DNA of 40,793 nucleotides from JANMEX01 sp031423755 (GCA_031423755.1 JANPGC010000138.1:1-40793), one strand, 5' to 3'; shown: positions 26,482-35,479, counted from the first letter of the stretch. Numbers and translations: made by a program. The notes: generated by a model not told the origin, from the sequence alone.

Positions 26482-27873
26482 ATGAATCACTACGACATGC
26501 TGGTAATCGGCTCGGGCCCGTCGGGACGCCGTGCGGCGGTGCAATCGGCGAAACTTGGCAAATCGGTGCTGGTGCTCGACAAGGGGCGGCGCCTCGGCGG
26601 CGTTTCTGTGCACACCGGCACCATTCCGTCCAAGACGCTGCGCGAGACAGTGTTGAACCTTTCCGGCTGGCGCGAGCGCGGCTTTTACGGGCGCGGCTAC
26701 CGCGTCAAGCAGGACATCGGCGCCAGCGACTTGATCGCACGTTTGCACAAGACACTCGATCACGAGGTTGAAGTGCTCCAGCACCAGTTCATGCGCAACG
26801 GCGTCAAATATCTGCACGCGACGGCCAAATTCACTGGGCCAAACAGGGCCACAATGGTGACAGAGGCGGGCGAAGCCAGCGAAATAGGCTTCGATCACGC
26901 GCTCATATCAGTCGGCACGCGCCCGCACCGGCCAGACAACATTCCCTTTGATCATGAGCATGTGTTCGACAGCGATGAGATCCTTGACATCAAATCGCTG
27001 CCACGCACGCTGACCGTCATTGGTGGCGGCGTGATAGGCGTTGAATACGCGACGATCTTCTCCGCGCTGGACGTGCCTGTGACACTGGTCGAAAGCCGCG
27101 ACAACATTCTCGAGTTTGTTGACCGCGAACTCGTCGACGATTTCATCCACCAGATGCGCGACCGCGGCATGACAGTGCGGCTCGGCTGCGGCGTCAAGGA
27201 GGTGACCGTCAAGCCGAACGGCGTCGAGACGAGCCTCAGCGACGGCCGCATCGTGCGCACGGAAATGCTGCTCTATGCCGCCGGTCGCACCGGCAATGTC
27301 AGCAGCCTTGGCCTCGAGTCCATCGGCATCGAAGCGGACAGCCGTGGCCGGATCAAGGTCGATTCCACGACATTCCAGACCAGCGTGTCGCACATTTATG
27401 CCTGCGGCGATGTGATCGGCTTTCCAAGTCTGGCGTCAACCTCGATGGAGCAGGGCCGCGTCGCCGCCTGCCACGCGTTCGGCGTCGCCCTGCCGCCCCC
27501 GCCCGAGACCTTTCCATACGGCATTTATTCTGTGCCGGAGATATCCACTGTTGGCCTCTCCGAAGAGCAGGTGCGCGAGACCGGCGAGGCCTACGAGTGC
27601 GGGCTGGCAAGGTTCCGTGAAACCTCGCGCGGCCACATCATGGGCGTCAACTCAGGCTTCCTGAAGCTGATCTTCGGCCTGCAATCGCGCAGACTTCTCG
27701 GCGCGCACATCGTCGGCGAAGGCGCGACCGAACTGATCCACATCGGCCAGGCAGTCATCAATCTTGGCGGCACGGTCGATTTCTTCGTCAACAACACGTT
27801 CAATTATCCGACGCTCGCTGAAGCCTACAAGATCGCCGGGCTCGACGCCTGGAACCGCATGGGCGCGAGCTGA
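26482..27873 (+). CDS. sthA: Soluble pyridine nucleotide transhydrogenase (Si-specific)
   Basis: 463 residues from the ATG at 26482. This flavoprotein transfers hydride between NADPH and NAD+ and helps balance the two pools. The FAD site is MLVIGSGPSGRRAAVQSAKLG, the NAD(P) site LTVIGGGVIGVEYATIFSAL (about 178-197), and the C-terminal dimer domain begins near PYGIYSVPEISTVGLSE. The place of the redox-active disulfide of related reductases reads GGVSVHTGTIPSKTLRE: both cysteines are absent, as expected for an SthA-like rather than a lipoamide dehydrogenase or mercuric reductase. E. coli SthA is 466 residues. The open frame continues upstream to 26380 but lacks a ribosome binding site. Confidence 0.88.
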   Translation: MNHYDMLVIGSGPSGRRAAVQSAKLGKSVLVLDKGRRLGGVSVHTGTIPSKTLRETVLNLSGWRERGFYGRGYRVKQDIGASDLIARLHKTLDHEVEVLQHQFMRNGVKYLHATAKFTGPNRATMVTEAGEASEIGFDHALISVGTRPHRPDNIPFDHEHVFDSDEILDIKSLPRTLTVIGGGVIGVEYATIFSALDVPVTLVESRDNILEFVDRELVDDFIHQMRDRGMTVRLGCGVKEVTVKPNGVETSLSDGRIVRTEMLLYAAGRTGNVSSLGLESIGIEADSRGRIKVDSTTFQTSVSHIYACGDVIGFPSLASTSMEQGRVAACHAFGVALPPPPETFPYGIYSVPEISTVGLSEEQVRETGEAYECGLARFRETSRGHIMGVNSGFLKLIFGLQSRRLLGAHIVGEGATELIHIGQAVINLGGTVDFFVNNTFNYPTLAEAYKIAGLDAWNRMGAS

Positions 27874-27925
27874 GAGGCGCATTGCAATAGATTTGCAGCC
27901 ATAATCGCGACAAAGCCTTAAAACG

Positions 27926-27974
27926 TTGCACAGCGGTGCCATTGGGCGTATGTAGCTAGCCAAGTTGGCTAGCT
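27926..27974 (+). promoter_or_regulatory. Toxin-antitoxin promoter with palindromic operator
   Basis: -35 TTGCAC (27926-27931) and -10 TATGTA (27949-27954) are exactly 17 bases apart. Overlapping the end of the -10 is a perfect palindrome with 10-base arms AGCTAGCCAA and TTGGCTAGCT around one central G (27954-27974). It ends 12 bases before the antitoxin ATG. This is the expected position for autorepression by a Phd/YefM antitoxin, alone or with its toxin. Confidence 0.8.
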
Positions 27975-27986
27975 CGGATAAATGCA

Positions 27987-28247
27987 ATGAACTGGCATCT
28001 GCAGGACGCCAAAAACAACTTTTCCAAACTCGTTCAGCAGGCAATCAACGATGGCCCGCAGACTGTGACCTTGCGCGGCCAACGGGCGGCGGTTGTTGTT
28101 TCCGCAGACGAATATGATCGTTTGATCCGGTCCACGCCAAAGCGCTCGCTCGCCGACCATCTTCTCAACGGTCCGCTGATCGACGATCAAACTGCCAGAG
28201 ACATCAATCAGCGTTCCAAAGGTCCGGGCAGAGCGGTTGATTTTTAG
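27987..28247 (+). CDS. Phd/YefM family antitoxin
   Basis: 86 residues. The N-terminal DNA-binding and dimerisation part has the typical start WHLQDAKNNFSKLVQQAINDGPQTVTLRGQRAAVVVSADEYDRL. The C-terminal tail (LADHLLNGPLIDDQTARDINQRSKGPGRAVDF) should wrap the toxin; ends of the kind GR-x-VD-L/F are usual in this group, so the gene looks complete. It precedes a PIN-domain toxin, and a palindromic operator lies in its promoter. The stop codon TAG at 28245-28247 is also the first part of a dispersed repeat. Confidence 0.92.
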   Translation: MNWHLQDAKNNFSKLVQQAINDGPQTVTLRGQRAAVVVSADEYDRLIRSTPKRSLADHLLNGPLIDDQTARDINQRSKGPGRAVDF

Positions 28248-28285
28248 AGCGTCCAAATGATTCCATGTGAAAGACCGATGCTCTA
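28245..28285. repeat. 41-bp palindromic repeat between antitoxin and toxin
   Basis: Ends TAGAGC (28245-28250) and GCTCTA (28280-28285) are inverted copies; one base further in, GTC and GAT continue the pairing partly. The element covers exactly the distance from the antitoxin stop codon to the base before the toxin ATG. Its AGAGC...TGGAATC style (on the minus strand) resembles the arms of the 25657-25838 element. Confidence 0.7.
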
Positions 28286-28690
28286 ATGTTTCTGCTCGAC
28301 ACCAATGTTGTCTCCGATGCGCGCAAAGGGGTCAAACCGGTATTGGCCTGGATTGCCTCGGTCGATCCCTCCTCAATGTTTCTCAGCGTGATCACGATCG
28401 GTGAGATCGTGCGCGGCATCGAAATGCGCAGGCGGCGTGATCCCGTGGCGGCTGAGGCCCTGACAGACTGGCTCGTCAACATGCGCCTCGATGTCCAGGA
28501 TCGCATCTTGCCGGTCACTGAAAGCATCGCCGAAGTTTGGGGTGAAATAGCCGCCTTGCGAACGCGAGAAGACGCGGACGGACTGATCGCGGCAACAGCG
28601 ATTGTTCATGAGTTGACGCTTGTGACGCACAACGTCAGCGACTTTGAGGACACAGGCGTCAAGCTGATCGACCCATGGCAGCCGACATGA
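28286..28690 (+). CDS. vapC: VapC family PIN-domain ribonuclease toxin
   Basis: 134 residues. The PIN acidic residues are all in place: D5 in FLLDTNVVSD, E40 in ITIGEIVRG, D98 in REDADGLIAATA and D119 in THNVSDFE. By family knowledge it is a Mg-dependent endoribonuclease that cuts tRNA or rRNA and is held inactive by the upstream Phd-like antitoxin. The ATG follows directly on the 41-bp repeat and has no recognisable ribosome binding site, which is unusual for a toxin gene that normally overlaps or abuts its antitoxin. Confidence 0.92.
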   Translation: MFLLDTNVVSDARKGVKPVLAWIASVDPSSMFLSVITIGEIVRGIEMRRRRDPVAAEALTDWLVNMRLDVQDRILPVTESIAEVWGEIAALRTREDADGLIAATAIVHELTLVTHNVSDFEDTGVKLIDPWQPT

Positions 28691-28700
28691 CGCTTTACGA

Positions 28701-29054
28701 TCAAGCGCGGTCCTTGAAAAACGCCGACACGCCCACGCCGAGCCAGCCCCCAATGAGCAGCACCCCGCCAGTTGGTGCGGCCATTGGAAACAGCCGCGTG
28801 CCAAAATAGGCGCGGGTCAACAGGTCTCCGACAAAAAGCGCCAGTCCGGCAAACAGCACAAAGCTCGCGGCCATTCTCACCCTGTTCTTTAACATCACGC
28901 TCAGCGCCAGAAACGCCGGAGCATGAAACAACAGCATGTTGGCAGCAGTGCCAAGATTGGGCAGGTCAGCCCGGTGCGCTGCAACAGCAGACAGCACAAC
29001 GCCGAGCGCGCCGCAGAGCCCGGCGGCAAAGAGGAGAGGGCGGTGTGGTATCAT
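28701..29054 (-). CDS. DUF423 family membrane protein
   Basis: 117 residues from the ATG at 29054 (a TTG one codon earlier is possible). Four hydrophobic helices: LFAAGLCGALGVVLSAVAAH, MLLFHAPAFLALSVML, MAASFVLFAGLALFVGDLL and GGVLLIGGWLGVGVSAFF. The GALGVVLSAVAAH start and the FxGDL motif fit DUF423. Function unknown. It lies 24 bases behind the TetR gene on the same strand and is probably cotranscribed with it. It is convergent with the toxin gene. Confidence 0.82.
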   Translation of the reverse strand: MIPHRPLLFAAGLCGALGVVLSAVAAHRADLPNLGTAANMLLFHAPAFLALSVMLKNRVRMAASFVLFAGLALFVGDLLTRAYFGTRLFPMAAPTGGVLLIGGWLGVGVSAFFKDRA

Positions 29055-29078
29055 CAACTGTTCAAACCTTCTGACATC

Positions 29079-29705
29079 TCACTCCGCATAGACCTTGCGG
29101 ATGATCGTGGCGAGCGCTGTTTCCGCTCTCGCCCAGTCCGCGTCCGTCGCCAGCGCAAGCCCGGAAAACCCGCCCAATGTCGAAGATGCCAAAATCAAAT
29201 GCTGCGCGGCAGCGATCAGGATGGCGTTGGTCGCGGCGGCGTCAATACCCTCCGGCGGCGCGAGTTCGCCCCTTTGTCCGGCAATCCAGCGGCCAAGCGC
29301 GATGCTTCTGGCCTTGGACAATTGCCGCACCAAGGGCGAATTGTCGGCAACTTCCCAAGCCGAGATTTTTTGCACGAGTGTGTTTTGACGCAGCGCGGAC
29401 ATGTATCCGGAAAGCAGCGTCTCGACCCATTGGCTGTACGTTGACGGCTTGATGGCAGGAGCCATGGCCGCATCGCTGATCCAATTTGCCAAATCCGAGC
29501 CAATGGCTTCAACCAGCCCCTCCAGCCCGCCGAAGTAGCGGTAGATCAACTGCTTGTCGCATCCGGCCTTGCGGGCGACAGAATTCACGCCAAATCCCTG
29601 AAAACCGTCCGATGCCAGAACGTCTTTTGCGGCGGCAAGAATGGCGTCATGGGTCTTTGCCCGGTCCCGCTGCTTGCCTTCAACAGGTTCCTTGCTTTCG
29701 TCCAA
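29079..29705 (-). CDS. TetR family transcriptional regulator
   Basis: 208 residues. The start is TTG at 29705, supported by GGAG eight bases upstream; no in-frame ATG is available near it. The helix-turn-helix domain (about 18-66) reads THDAILAAAKDVLASDGFQGFGVNSVARKAGCDKQLIYRYFGGLEGLVEAI. The C-terminal ligand domain is not assignable. It faces a DUF4386-type membrane protein across a 144-bp region with three tandem palindromes, which it most likely binds. DUF423 follows in the same direction. Confidence 0.88.
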   Translation of the reverse strand: MDESKEPVEGKQRDRAKTHDAILAAAKDVLASDGFQGFGVNSVARKAGCDKQLIYRYFGGLEGLVEAIGSDLANWISDAAMAPAIKPSTYSQWVETLLSGYMSALRQNTLVQKISAWEVADNSPLVRQLSKARSIALGRWIAGQRGELAPPEGIDAAATNAILIAAAQHLILASSTLGGFSGLALATDADWARAETALATIIRKVYAE

Positions 29706-29765
29706 ATCAAAATCTCCATTCAGAACATTGTGTTAGCGCAAATAACTCTTACAGTCCAATTTTTT

Positions 29766-29836
29766 GTCACCATATGGTGATAAAACTGTTGCACATGTCA
29801 CCGACTGGTGATAAATAATTGTCACCACTTAGTGAC
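29766..29836. promoter_or_regulatory. Three tandem 16-bp operators
   Basis: GTCACCATATGGTGAT (29766-29781), GTCACCGACTGGTGAT (29797-29812) and GTCACCACTTAGTGAC (29821-29836) share GTCACC-N4-GGTGAY. Their centres are 31 and 24 bases apart. The last one touches the ribosome binding site of the rightward gene (AAAGGAGAAAATC), and the first is about 60 bases from the TetR start. They are best explained as binding sites for the adjacent TetR regulator controlling both directions. Confidence 0.85.
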
Positions 29837-29849
29837 AAAGGAGAAAATC

Positions 29850-30623
29850 ATGAGCCGGTCCATCAGCATCGACACATCGTCGCAGCATATCCCGTCAAAC
29901 CGCAGCAGGGGGGCGATGATCACAGGCGGCGCTGCCATTGCGCTCGCCATCCTGTTCAACGTGCCGTTTTCAACCCTTGCCAGCATTTATCAATATCCGG
30001 ATATCCTGCGCCGCCCGGCAGGCGAGGCCCTTGACCTGTTCGCCAGCGGCGGACCGGTACTCATCCTGACCTGGTATGCTTTTGCCATCGCAGCGCTCGC
30101 ATTGGCACCGATGGCGTTGGCGCTTTCAATCACGCCGGAGCGGCTGAAATCCGCGCCCGCCCTGTCGATTGGCGCAGCGCTGTTCGGTGCGTTGGCCGGT
30201 GTTATGCAGGCAATCGGCCTCCTGCGCTGGGTGTTCGCCATTCCCGCAGTCGCCGCCGCGCATGCCGATCCGATGGCCAGTGACGCCGCCCGCTATCAGG
30301 CAGAACGCACTTTCGATTTGTTGAATGCCTGGGGCGGCGTTGCCATCGGCGAGCATCTGGGCCAGTTGCTGACCGTCGTGTTTGTCCTGCTGCTTTCACT
30401 TGTCCAGTGGCGTGAGAGCTCAAAGGTCACGGCCATGGCTGGCTTTGCCACAGCCGCCGCCGTCGCAATCGGCACAGGCGAAGGTCTGGCCATCGCGCTC
30501 GGCGGCAACGGCGAGATGTTCTCGCTGGCCACCATCGCCGGCTTCATGGGGCTGACGCTCTGGCTGATCTTGACCGGCGTCAACCTGATCCGCAGCGGCA
30601 AGGCAATGGTCGGCGCTGCTTAA
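29850..30623 (+). CDS. DUF4386-like multi-pass membrane protein
   Basis: 257 residues from the ATG at 29850 (AAAGGAGAAAATC upstream); the longer frame to 29808 crosses the operators and is not used. Six hydrophobic helices are visible. The stretch YQYPDILRRPAGEALDLFASGGPVLILTWYAFAIAALAL is characteristic of the DUF4386 group as I remember it. Function is unknown. Its control by a dedicated TetR through three operators suggests it responds to a small molecule or membrane stress (inference). Confidence 0.75.
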   Translation: MSRSISIDTSSQHIPSNRSRGAMITGGAAIALAILFNVPFSTLASIYQYPDILRRPAGEALDLFASGGPVLILTWYAFAIAALALAPMALALSITPERLKSAPALSIGAALFGALAGVMQAIGLLRWVFAIPAVAAAHADPMASDAARYQAERTFDLLNAWGGVAIGEHLGQLLTVVFVLLLSLVQWRESSKVTAMAGFATAAAVAIGTGEGLAIALGGNGEMFSLATIAGFMGLTLWLILTGVNLIRSGKAMVGAA

Positions 30624-30657
30624 ATGCTATGCAGAGCCCCAATCCACCAAGGCTAAC

Positions 30658-30710
30658 GCATATGGCCACCTGTAATAAAGTTCAACATGGGGTCGTCTTT
30701 CCGGGGCCGG
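30658..30710 (+). repeat. Diverged copy of the repeat that flanks the IS110 element
   Basis: From GCATATGGCC at 30658 through TTCAACATGGGG and GTCTTTCCGGG this stretch parallels 36995-37034 (GCATATGGCC, TTCAACGTGGGCC, GTCTT) and the reverse complement of 38580-38620. It lies in the 143-base gap before the small membrane-protein gene. Confidence 0.6.
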
Positions 30711-30766
30711 TGTAGTTTCGTGCAAAATCCCATAAGCAACAGCCCCCCCATCCACAGGAGACGACT

Positions 30767-31165
30767 ATGGACATCGTGACACGCGCCATCAAGCCGGTGA
30801 TGCTGATCTCAGGACTGATCACCTGCCCAATGATCTACGCAGCCATTGCCCCGGAGGCGGCCCTGCAATCCACGTTTGGCGAGGCGCTGTCAGGGCCGCT
30901 GGCGCAGCTTCTGGTGCGCAACTGGGCAATTCTGATCACGCTGGTCGGCGCGATGCTGATTTATGGAGCGTTTCAGCCGGTGGTTAGAAATCTCGTGTTG
31001 CTGGTCGCCAGCGCGAGCAAAATTGCATTTATTGCTCTCGTCGTTGCTTACGGATTTTCCGACACAAGCGCAGGCGCAGCCATCTGGCTGGACGCAGCAT
31101 TTGTCATCCTGTTCGCCGTCTTCCTGCTCAACGCCACGAAAACGACCACAAAGATTGGGGCCTGA
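30767..31165 (+). CDS. Small four-helix membrane protein of unknown function
   Basis: 132 residues with a good ribosome binding site (CAGGAGACGACT). Four hydrophobic segments: VMLISGLITCPMIYAAI, LLVRNWAILITLVGAMLIYGAF, LVLLVASASKIAFIALVVAYGF and AIWLDAAFVILFAVFLL. The layout resembles small uncharacterised DoxX/DUF4345-like proteins but no signature decides it. It follows the DUF4386-like gene in the same direction, after a repeat, and may be a separate unit. Confidence 0.7.
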   Translation: MDIVTRAIKPVMLISGLITCPMIYAAIAPEAALQSTFGEALSGPLAQLLVRNWAILITLVGAMLIYGAFQPVVRNLVLLVASASKIAFIALVVAYGFSDTSAGAAIWLDAAFVILFAVFLLNATKTTTKIGA

Positions 31166-31180
31166 CCGTCAAGTCAGGCC
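31159..31180. terminator. Hairpin between convergent genes
   Basis: Perfect 8-bp arms GGCCTGAC (31159-31166) and GTCAGGCC (31173-31180) with a six-base loop; the stop codon of the small membrane protein lies in the left arm. It sits between convergent genes and could serve both, but neither side has a T-run. Confidence 0.45.
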
Positions 31181-31196
31181 TCGCCAAGACGTCACG

Positions 31197-32234
31197 TCAA
31201 GCGCGCGGTTTCCAGGGCTGCGGGTTGCGCTGCTGGAAACCGGCCTGATGCCAGTAGGGATACGCCAGCCGCGTCTCGCTCGCCGCATCGAGCCGGGCGA
31301 TCTGTTCGGCGGAGAGAGACCAGCCGGTCGAACCAATGGTGTCAACAAGCTGCTTCTCGTTGCGCGCGCCGATGATGACGGTCGAAACAGTCGGGCGCGA
31401 CAATATCCAGTTCACTGCAATCTGCGGCACCGACTTGCCGGTCTCCGCCGCTAGGGCATCAAGAACATCCATTACGGCGTAAAACACATCATCGGCCACA
31501 TAAGGCGCGGCATCGCCGTTCTGCACGGCGCGGCTCTCCGGTCCGATGGGTGCGCTGCGGCGGTATTTGCCGGACAGGCGGCCCCAGCCGAGCGGGCTCC
31601 AGACCACGGCGCCGACGCCTTGGTCAAGCCCGAGCGGCATGAGTTCCCATTCATAATCGCGGCCAACGAGCGAGTAGTACGCCTGATGCGCGACATGTCG
31701 TGCCAGCCCATACCTTTCCGAAGCCGCCAGCGACTTCATCAAATGCCAGCCTGAGAAATTCGAACAGCCGATGTAGCGGATTTTGCCCGCCTTCACGAGA
31801 TCATCGAGCGTCCCCAACGTCTCCTCGACCGGCGTCATGGCGTCAAAACCGTGCAACTGGAACAGGTCAATGTAATCCGTTTGCAGCCGCTTCAGAGCCG
31901 CATCAACCGCCTTGATCAGCCAAAAGCGCGACGACCCAACGTCATTGGCACCCGCGCCAAACGCAAAGGTCGCCTTGGTCGAGATCAAGGCCTTGTCCCG
32001 CCGTCCCTTCAGCGCAGCGCCAAGAATTTCCTCGGCCATGCCACCGGAATAAACATCGGCGCTGTCAAACATCGTCAGCCCCGCATCAAGGCAAATGTCG
32101 ATCAGGCGCGAGGCCTCCGCGACATCGGTCGAACCCCAGGCCTTGAAAAACGCATTGCCGCCGCCGAACGTGCCGGTGCCAAGCGTCAGTTCAGGAACCA
32201 TGAGGCCAGAATGGCCAAGACGGCGATTGTTCAT
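31197..32234 (-). CDS. Aldo/keto reductase
   Basis: 345 residues with a TIM-barrel aldo/keto reductase sequence. The catalytic tetrad is visible as D57 and Y62 (TMFDSADVYSGG), K87 (ISTKATF) and H128 (DLFQLHGFD). The NADPH-binding C-terminal part has STVIIGARNEKQL near residue 298. It resembles the AKR families related to YajO/Tas and YghZ-like enzymes that reduce aldehydes or ketones; the physiological substrate is unknown. It is upstream-adjacent to hemB's 3' end on the same strand, 33 bases after it, and may be cotranscribed. Confidence 0.9.
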   Translation of the reverse strand: MNNRRLGHSGLMVPELTLGTGTFGGGNAFFKAWGSTDVAEASRLIDICLDAGLTMFDSADVYSGGMAEEILGAALKGRRDKALISTKATFAFGAGANDVGSSRFWLIKAVDAALKRLQTDYIDLFQLHGFDAMTPVEETLGTLDDLVKAGKIRYIGCSNFSGWHLMKSLAASERYGLARHVAHQAYYSLVGRDYEWELMPLGLDQGVGAVVWSPLGWGRLSGKYRRSAPIGPESRAVQNGDAAPYVADDVFYAVMDVLDALAAETGKSVPQIAVNWILSRPTVSTVIIGARNEKQLVDTIGSTGWSLSAEQIARLDAASETRLAYPYWHQAGFQQRNPQPWKPRA

Positions 32235-32267
32235 GTGTTCAACTCCATTTGAAATCAGTTCCGGGCG

Positions 32268-33287
<1,020 letters not shown>

Positions 33288-33448
33288 GAGGCGGCCTGGG
33301 TTGCTATCTGAAATCGTCTATCACGGCTGAAACCGGGCCGCAAAGCCGGTGACTTGCCGCATTCGGCTTCCCACCCGGCGCCCGTTGGTTCAAACTGCTG
33401 CAAATTTGGCGCAGATCAACTCGATTCGCGCGTGGGATTACATGTCAA

Positions 33449-33877
33449 ATGTCGTACAGCACGCACAGCGACCAATTGAAAAAGCCCTCGGAAACGCTGA
33501 CCTTCGTCGCCTTCGTCTGGTTTTGCCGGTTGATCGCCATGTTCTGCTTCTACACGGGCGTCACCTATTGGATAAAGCTGATCGGCTACCATCAAGGTCC
33601 GCTCAACCGGTTCGACCTGATGCCCGTGCATTGGCAGGTGGCCGCGTCTTCGCTCGCCGTATTGTTTCCGGTCGCAGCGTCGGGCCTGTGGATGGTGGTT
33701 TCATGGGGGCCGGTGCTCTGGGTCGCCGCAGCAATTGCCGAATGCATCATGTATCTTGGCTATCCGGAGTTGTTTGGCCAAAACCCGGTGGCAATCACAG
33801 CCCATGCGTCAGTGGCGGTGCTGTACCTGGTGTTTCGCCTCGCGCTCTATCGTGAGAGCCGGATTGCGGCGCGTTAG
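33449..33877 (+). CDS. DUF6163 family membrane protein
   Basis: 142 residues with four hydrophobic helices: FVWFCRLIAMFCFYTGVTYWIKLIG, VAASSLAVLFPVAASGLWMVV, VLWVAAAIAECIMYLGY and ITAHASVAVLYLVFRLALY. Genes of this type sit between hemB and ldtR in many Rhizobiales, which is the basis for the family name used here. Function is unknown. The ribosome binding site is weak. Confidence 0.78.
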   Translation: MSYSTHSDQLKKPSETLTFVAFVWFCRLIAMFCFYTGVTYWIKLIGYHQGPLNRFDLMPVHWQVAASSLAVLFPVAASGLWMVVSWGPVLWVAAAIAECIMYLGYPELFGQNPVAITAHASVAVLYLVFRLALYRESRIAAR

Positions 33878-34089
33878 CACGAGAGCACCGGCAGCGCAGA
33901 AACACGCTCCAGTTGGCCGTCTGCCTAAATTTTACGTCAGGCTCTTAAGGATTTGTTGGCCGTATTCGCCGGTGTGTTGAAAGTAAGTCCTCGTTAAGCG
34001 TGGTGATTAAATCGAATTTTAGATGCATTCGCTAAGTTCGCTTCAACGGTGAGAAAAAAATACACCGGCACAACAGAGGCGACGAGAAC

Positions 34090-34608
34090 ATGATGCAAGC
34101 CAAGCGTATGGCGGGTCCCGAACCCGTGCGAGACACACCTGCCAAAGACGCCATGCGCGTCCTTTATCTGGAATCCCTGCAGCTTGTGGAGCGGCTTCAC
34201 CGCCGCCTGCTCGATGTCATCAAGGACGAGTTTGACCGCAATGGCCGCTCGGACATCAACGCCATTCAGGCGCTGCTGCTGTTCAACATCGGCGAGTCTG
34301 AACTGACGGCCGGCGAGTTGCGCACCCGTGGCTATTATCTTGGCTCGAATGTTTCCTACAATCTCAAGAAACTGGTCGAGCTGGACTTCATAAGCCACCA
34401 GCGCTCACGCGTTGACCGCCGCTCGGTGCGCATTGCGCTGACCGAAAAGGGCCAGAAAGTCGCCAGTGTTGTCGGCGGTCTCTATGAGCGCCACGTCGGC
34501 AGCATTGAAGTGGTCGGTGGCATTGGCGCTGACGAATTCAAGTCGATGAACAAGATGTTGCAGCGGCTCGACCGCTTCTGGAACGACACCATCGCCTACA
34601 GGATGTAA
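34090..34608 (+). CDS. ldtR: MarR-family regulator LdtR
   Basis: 172 residues. The winged helix-turn-helix is recognisable in INAIQALLLFNIGESELTAGELRTRGYYLGSNVSYNLKKLVELDFISHQRSRVDRRSVRIALTEKG, the highly conserved core of the rhizobial LdtR proteins. In Liberibacter, LdtR activates an L,D-transpeptidase gene (ldtP) next to it and responds to small ligands such as benzbromarone. Here an L,D-transpeptidase gene lies 955 bases downstream, with one inverted gene between them. Alternative starts at 34093 and 34108 are possible. A perfect bidirectional terminator follows. Confidence 0.9.
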   Translation: MMQAKRMAGPEPVRDTPAKDAMRVLYLESLQLVERLHRRLLDVIKDEFDRNGRSDINAIQALLLFNIGESELTAGELRTRGYYLGSNVSYNLKKLVELDFISHQRSRVDRRSVRIALTEKGQKVASVVGGLYERHVGSIEVVGGIGADEFKSMNKMLQRLDRFWNDTIAYRM

Positions 34609-34650
34609 GCAGGTTTGCAGGATGTGAACTCCTCCCTCATATCCAGTTAC

Positions 34651-34683
34651 AAAAAGCCCGGCGCTCCTCCCGTCGGGCTTTTT
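34651..34683. terminator. Bidirectional intrinsic terminator
   Basis: Perfect 10-bp arms AAAAAGCCCG (34651-34660) and CGGGCTTTTT (34674-34683) with a 13-base loop. The T-run on both strands makes it work for ldtR on the plus strand and for the DUF1295 gene, whose stop is at 34685, on the minus strand. Confidence 0.92.
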
Positions 34684-34684
34684 G

Positions 34685-35479
34685 TCATCTGCCCTTCGTC
34701 AAAAACAACGAGCCAAGCCACGGAATCAGCATCGGCGTGCGCGCCGCATAGCTTTCATATTGCGGACGCGACTTGCGCAAATGAACCTCCGTCAAGGGCA
34801 TCGACACAAAGGTCATGGCTGCGATCAGAAGAACAGGTCCGGCCAGCGCAAACACGGAATGCGTGGCAGCAAAGGCAGAAATCCCGATACCTGCCCACAG
34901 GATCATTTCGCCTGAGTAATTTGGATGGCGAACCAGCCTCCACAGTCCGGATGTCATCAAGCCATCATGTGATGCAGCCTTTGCCTTGAAACGGGCAAGC
35001 TGCAAATCTGCCACCGATTCGATCCCAAAGCCTGCGGCAAACAGGATCATTCCAAAAATGTACAGCGGCGAGGTCGCTTCACCAACAAGTGATCCGGTGA
35101 AAACCACATGCAACGGCGAGGCGACAAGCCATTGCAACAAACCTTGCAGCAGGAACACGCTGAACAGGCTTTTCAACCAGAATGAAGGTCCAGCCGCCGC
35201 GCGCATCGCCGCATACCGCGCATCTTCGCGACCGGATTTCCTATGCCGTGCAATGAGATAGCCGCTCAACCTCAATGACCACACCACCACCGCTACCGTC
35301 AAGACGGCCGTCGACTCGTTGAAGCCGCTCATCCAGCCATGCACCAGCGCAATGACTGCAAACCCGGGTCCCCAGTAGAAATCAACAACACCGGCGTCGC
35401 CCAGCCTAACATGAATTAGCCATATTGCAGTGAAAGCGAGGACACTGACCAAAAGCGTTGCCGCAAGCGGGTAGAACAT
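34685..35479 (-). CDS. DUF1295 membrane protein (steroid-reductase / methyltransferase-like)
   Basis: 264 residues from the ATG at 35479 (GGAGCCTCCACAG upstream); the frame is open to 35527. About six to seven hydrophobic helices. The C-terminal region carries the family motif GLWRLVRHPNYSGEMILWAGIGISA, in which RHPNY is the cofactor-binding signature of the DUF1295 and isoprenylcysteine methyltransferase-like superfamily, followed by FVSMPLTEVHLRKSRPQYESYAARTPMLIPW. Likely an integral membrane reductase or methyltransferase acting on a lipid. Divergent from the L,D-transpeptidase gene. Confidence 0.85.
   Translation of the reverse strand: MFYPLAATLLVSVLAFTAIWLIHVRLGDAGVVDFYWGPGFAVIALVHGWMSGFNESTAVLTVAVVVWSLRLSGYLIARHRKSGREDARYAAMRAAAGPSFWLKSLFSVFLLQGLLQWLVASPLHVVFTGSLVGEATSPLYIFGMILFAAGFGIESVADLQLARFKAKAASHDGLMTSGLWRLVRHPNYSGEMILWAGIGISAFAATHSVFALAGPVLLIAAMTFVSMPLTEVHLRKSRPQYESYAARTPMLIPWLGSLFLTKGR

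Noticed and set aside
26482..27873. Dihydrolipoamide dehydrogenase or mercuric reductase
   Set aside because: Both redox cysteines are missing in GGVSVHTGTIPSK, which fits a soluble transhydrogenase instead.
33994..34010. Possible CtrA box (TTAA ... TTAA) upstream of ldtR
   Set aside because: The two TTAA are nine bases apart, not the seven of the CtrA consensus, and the flanks do not fit.
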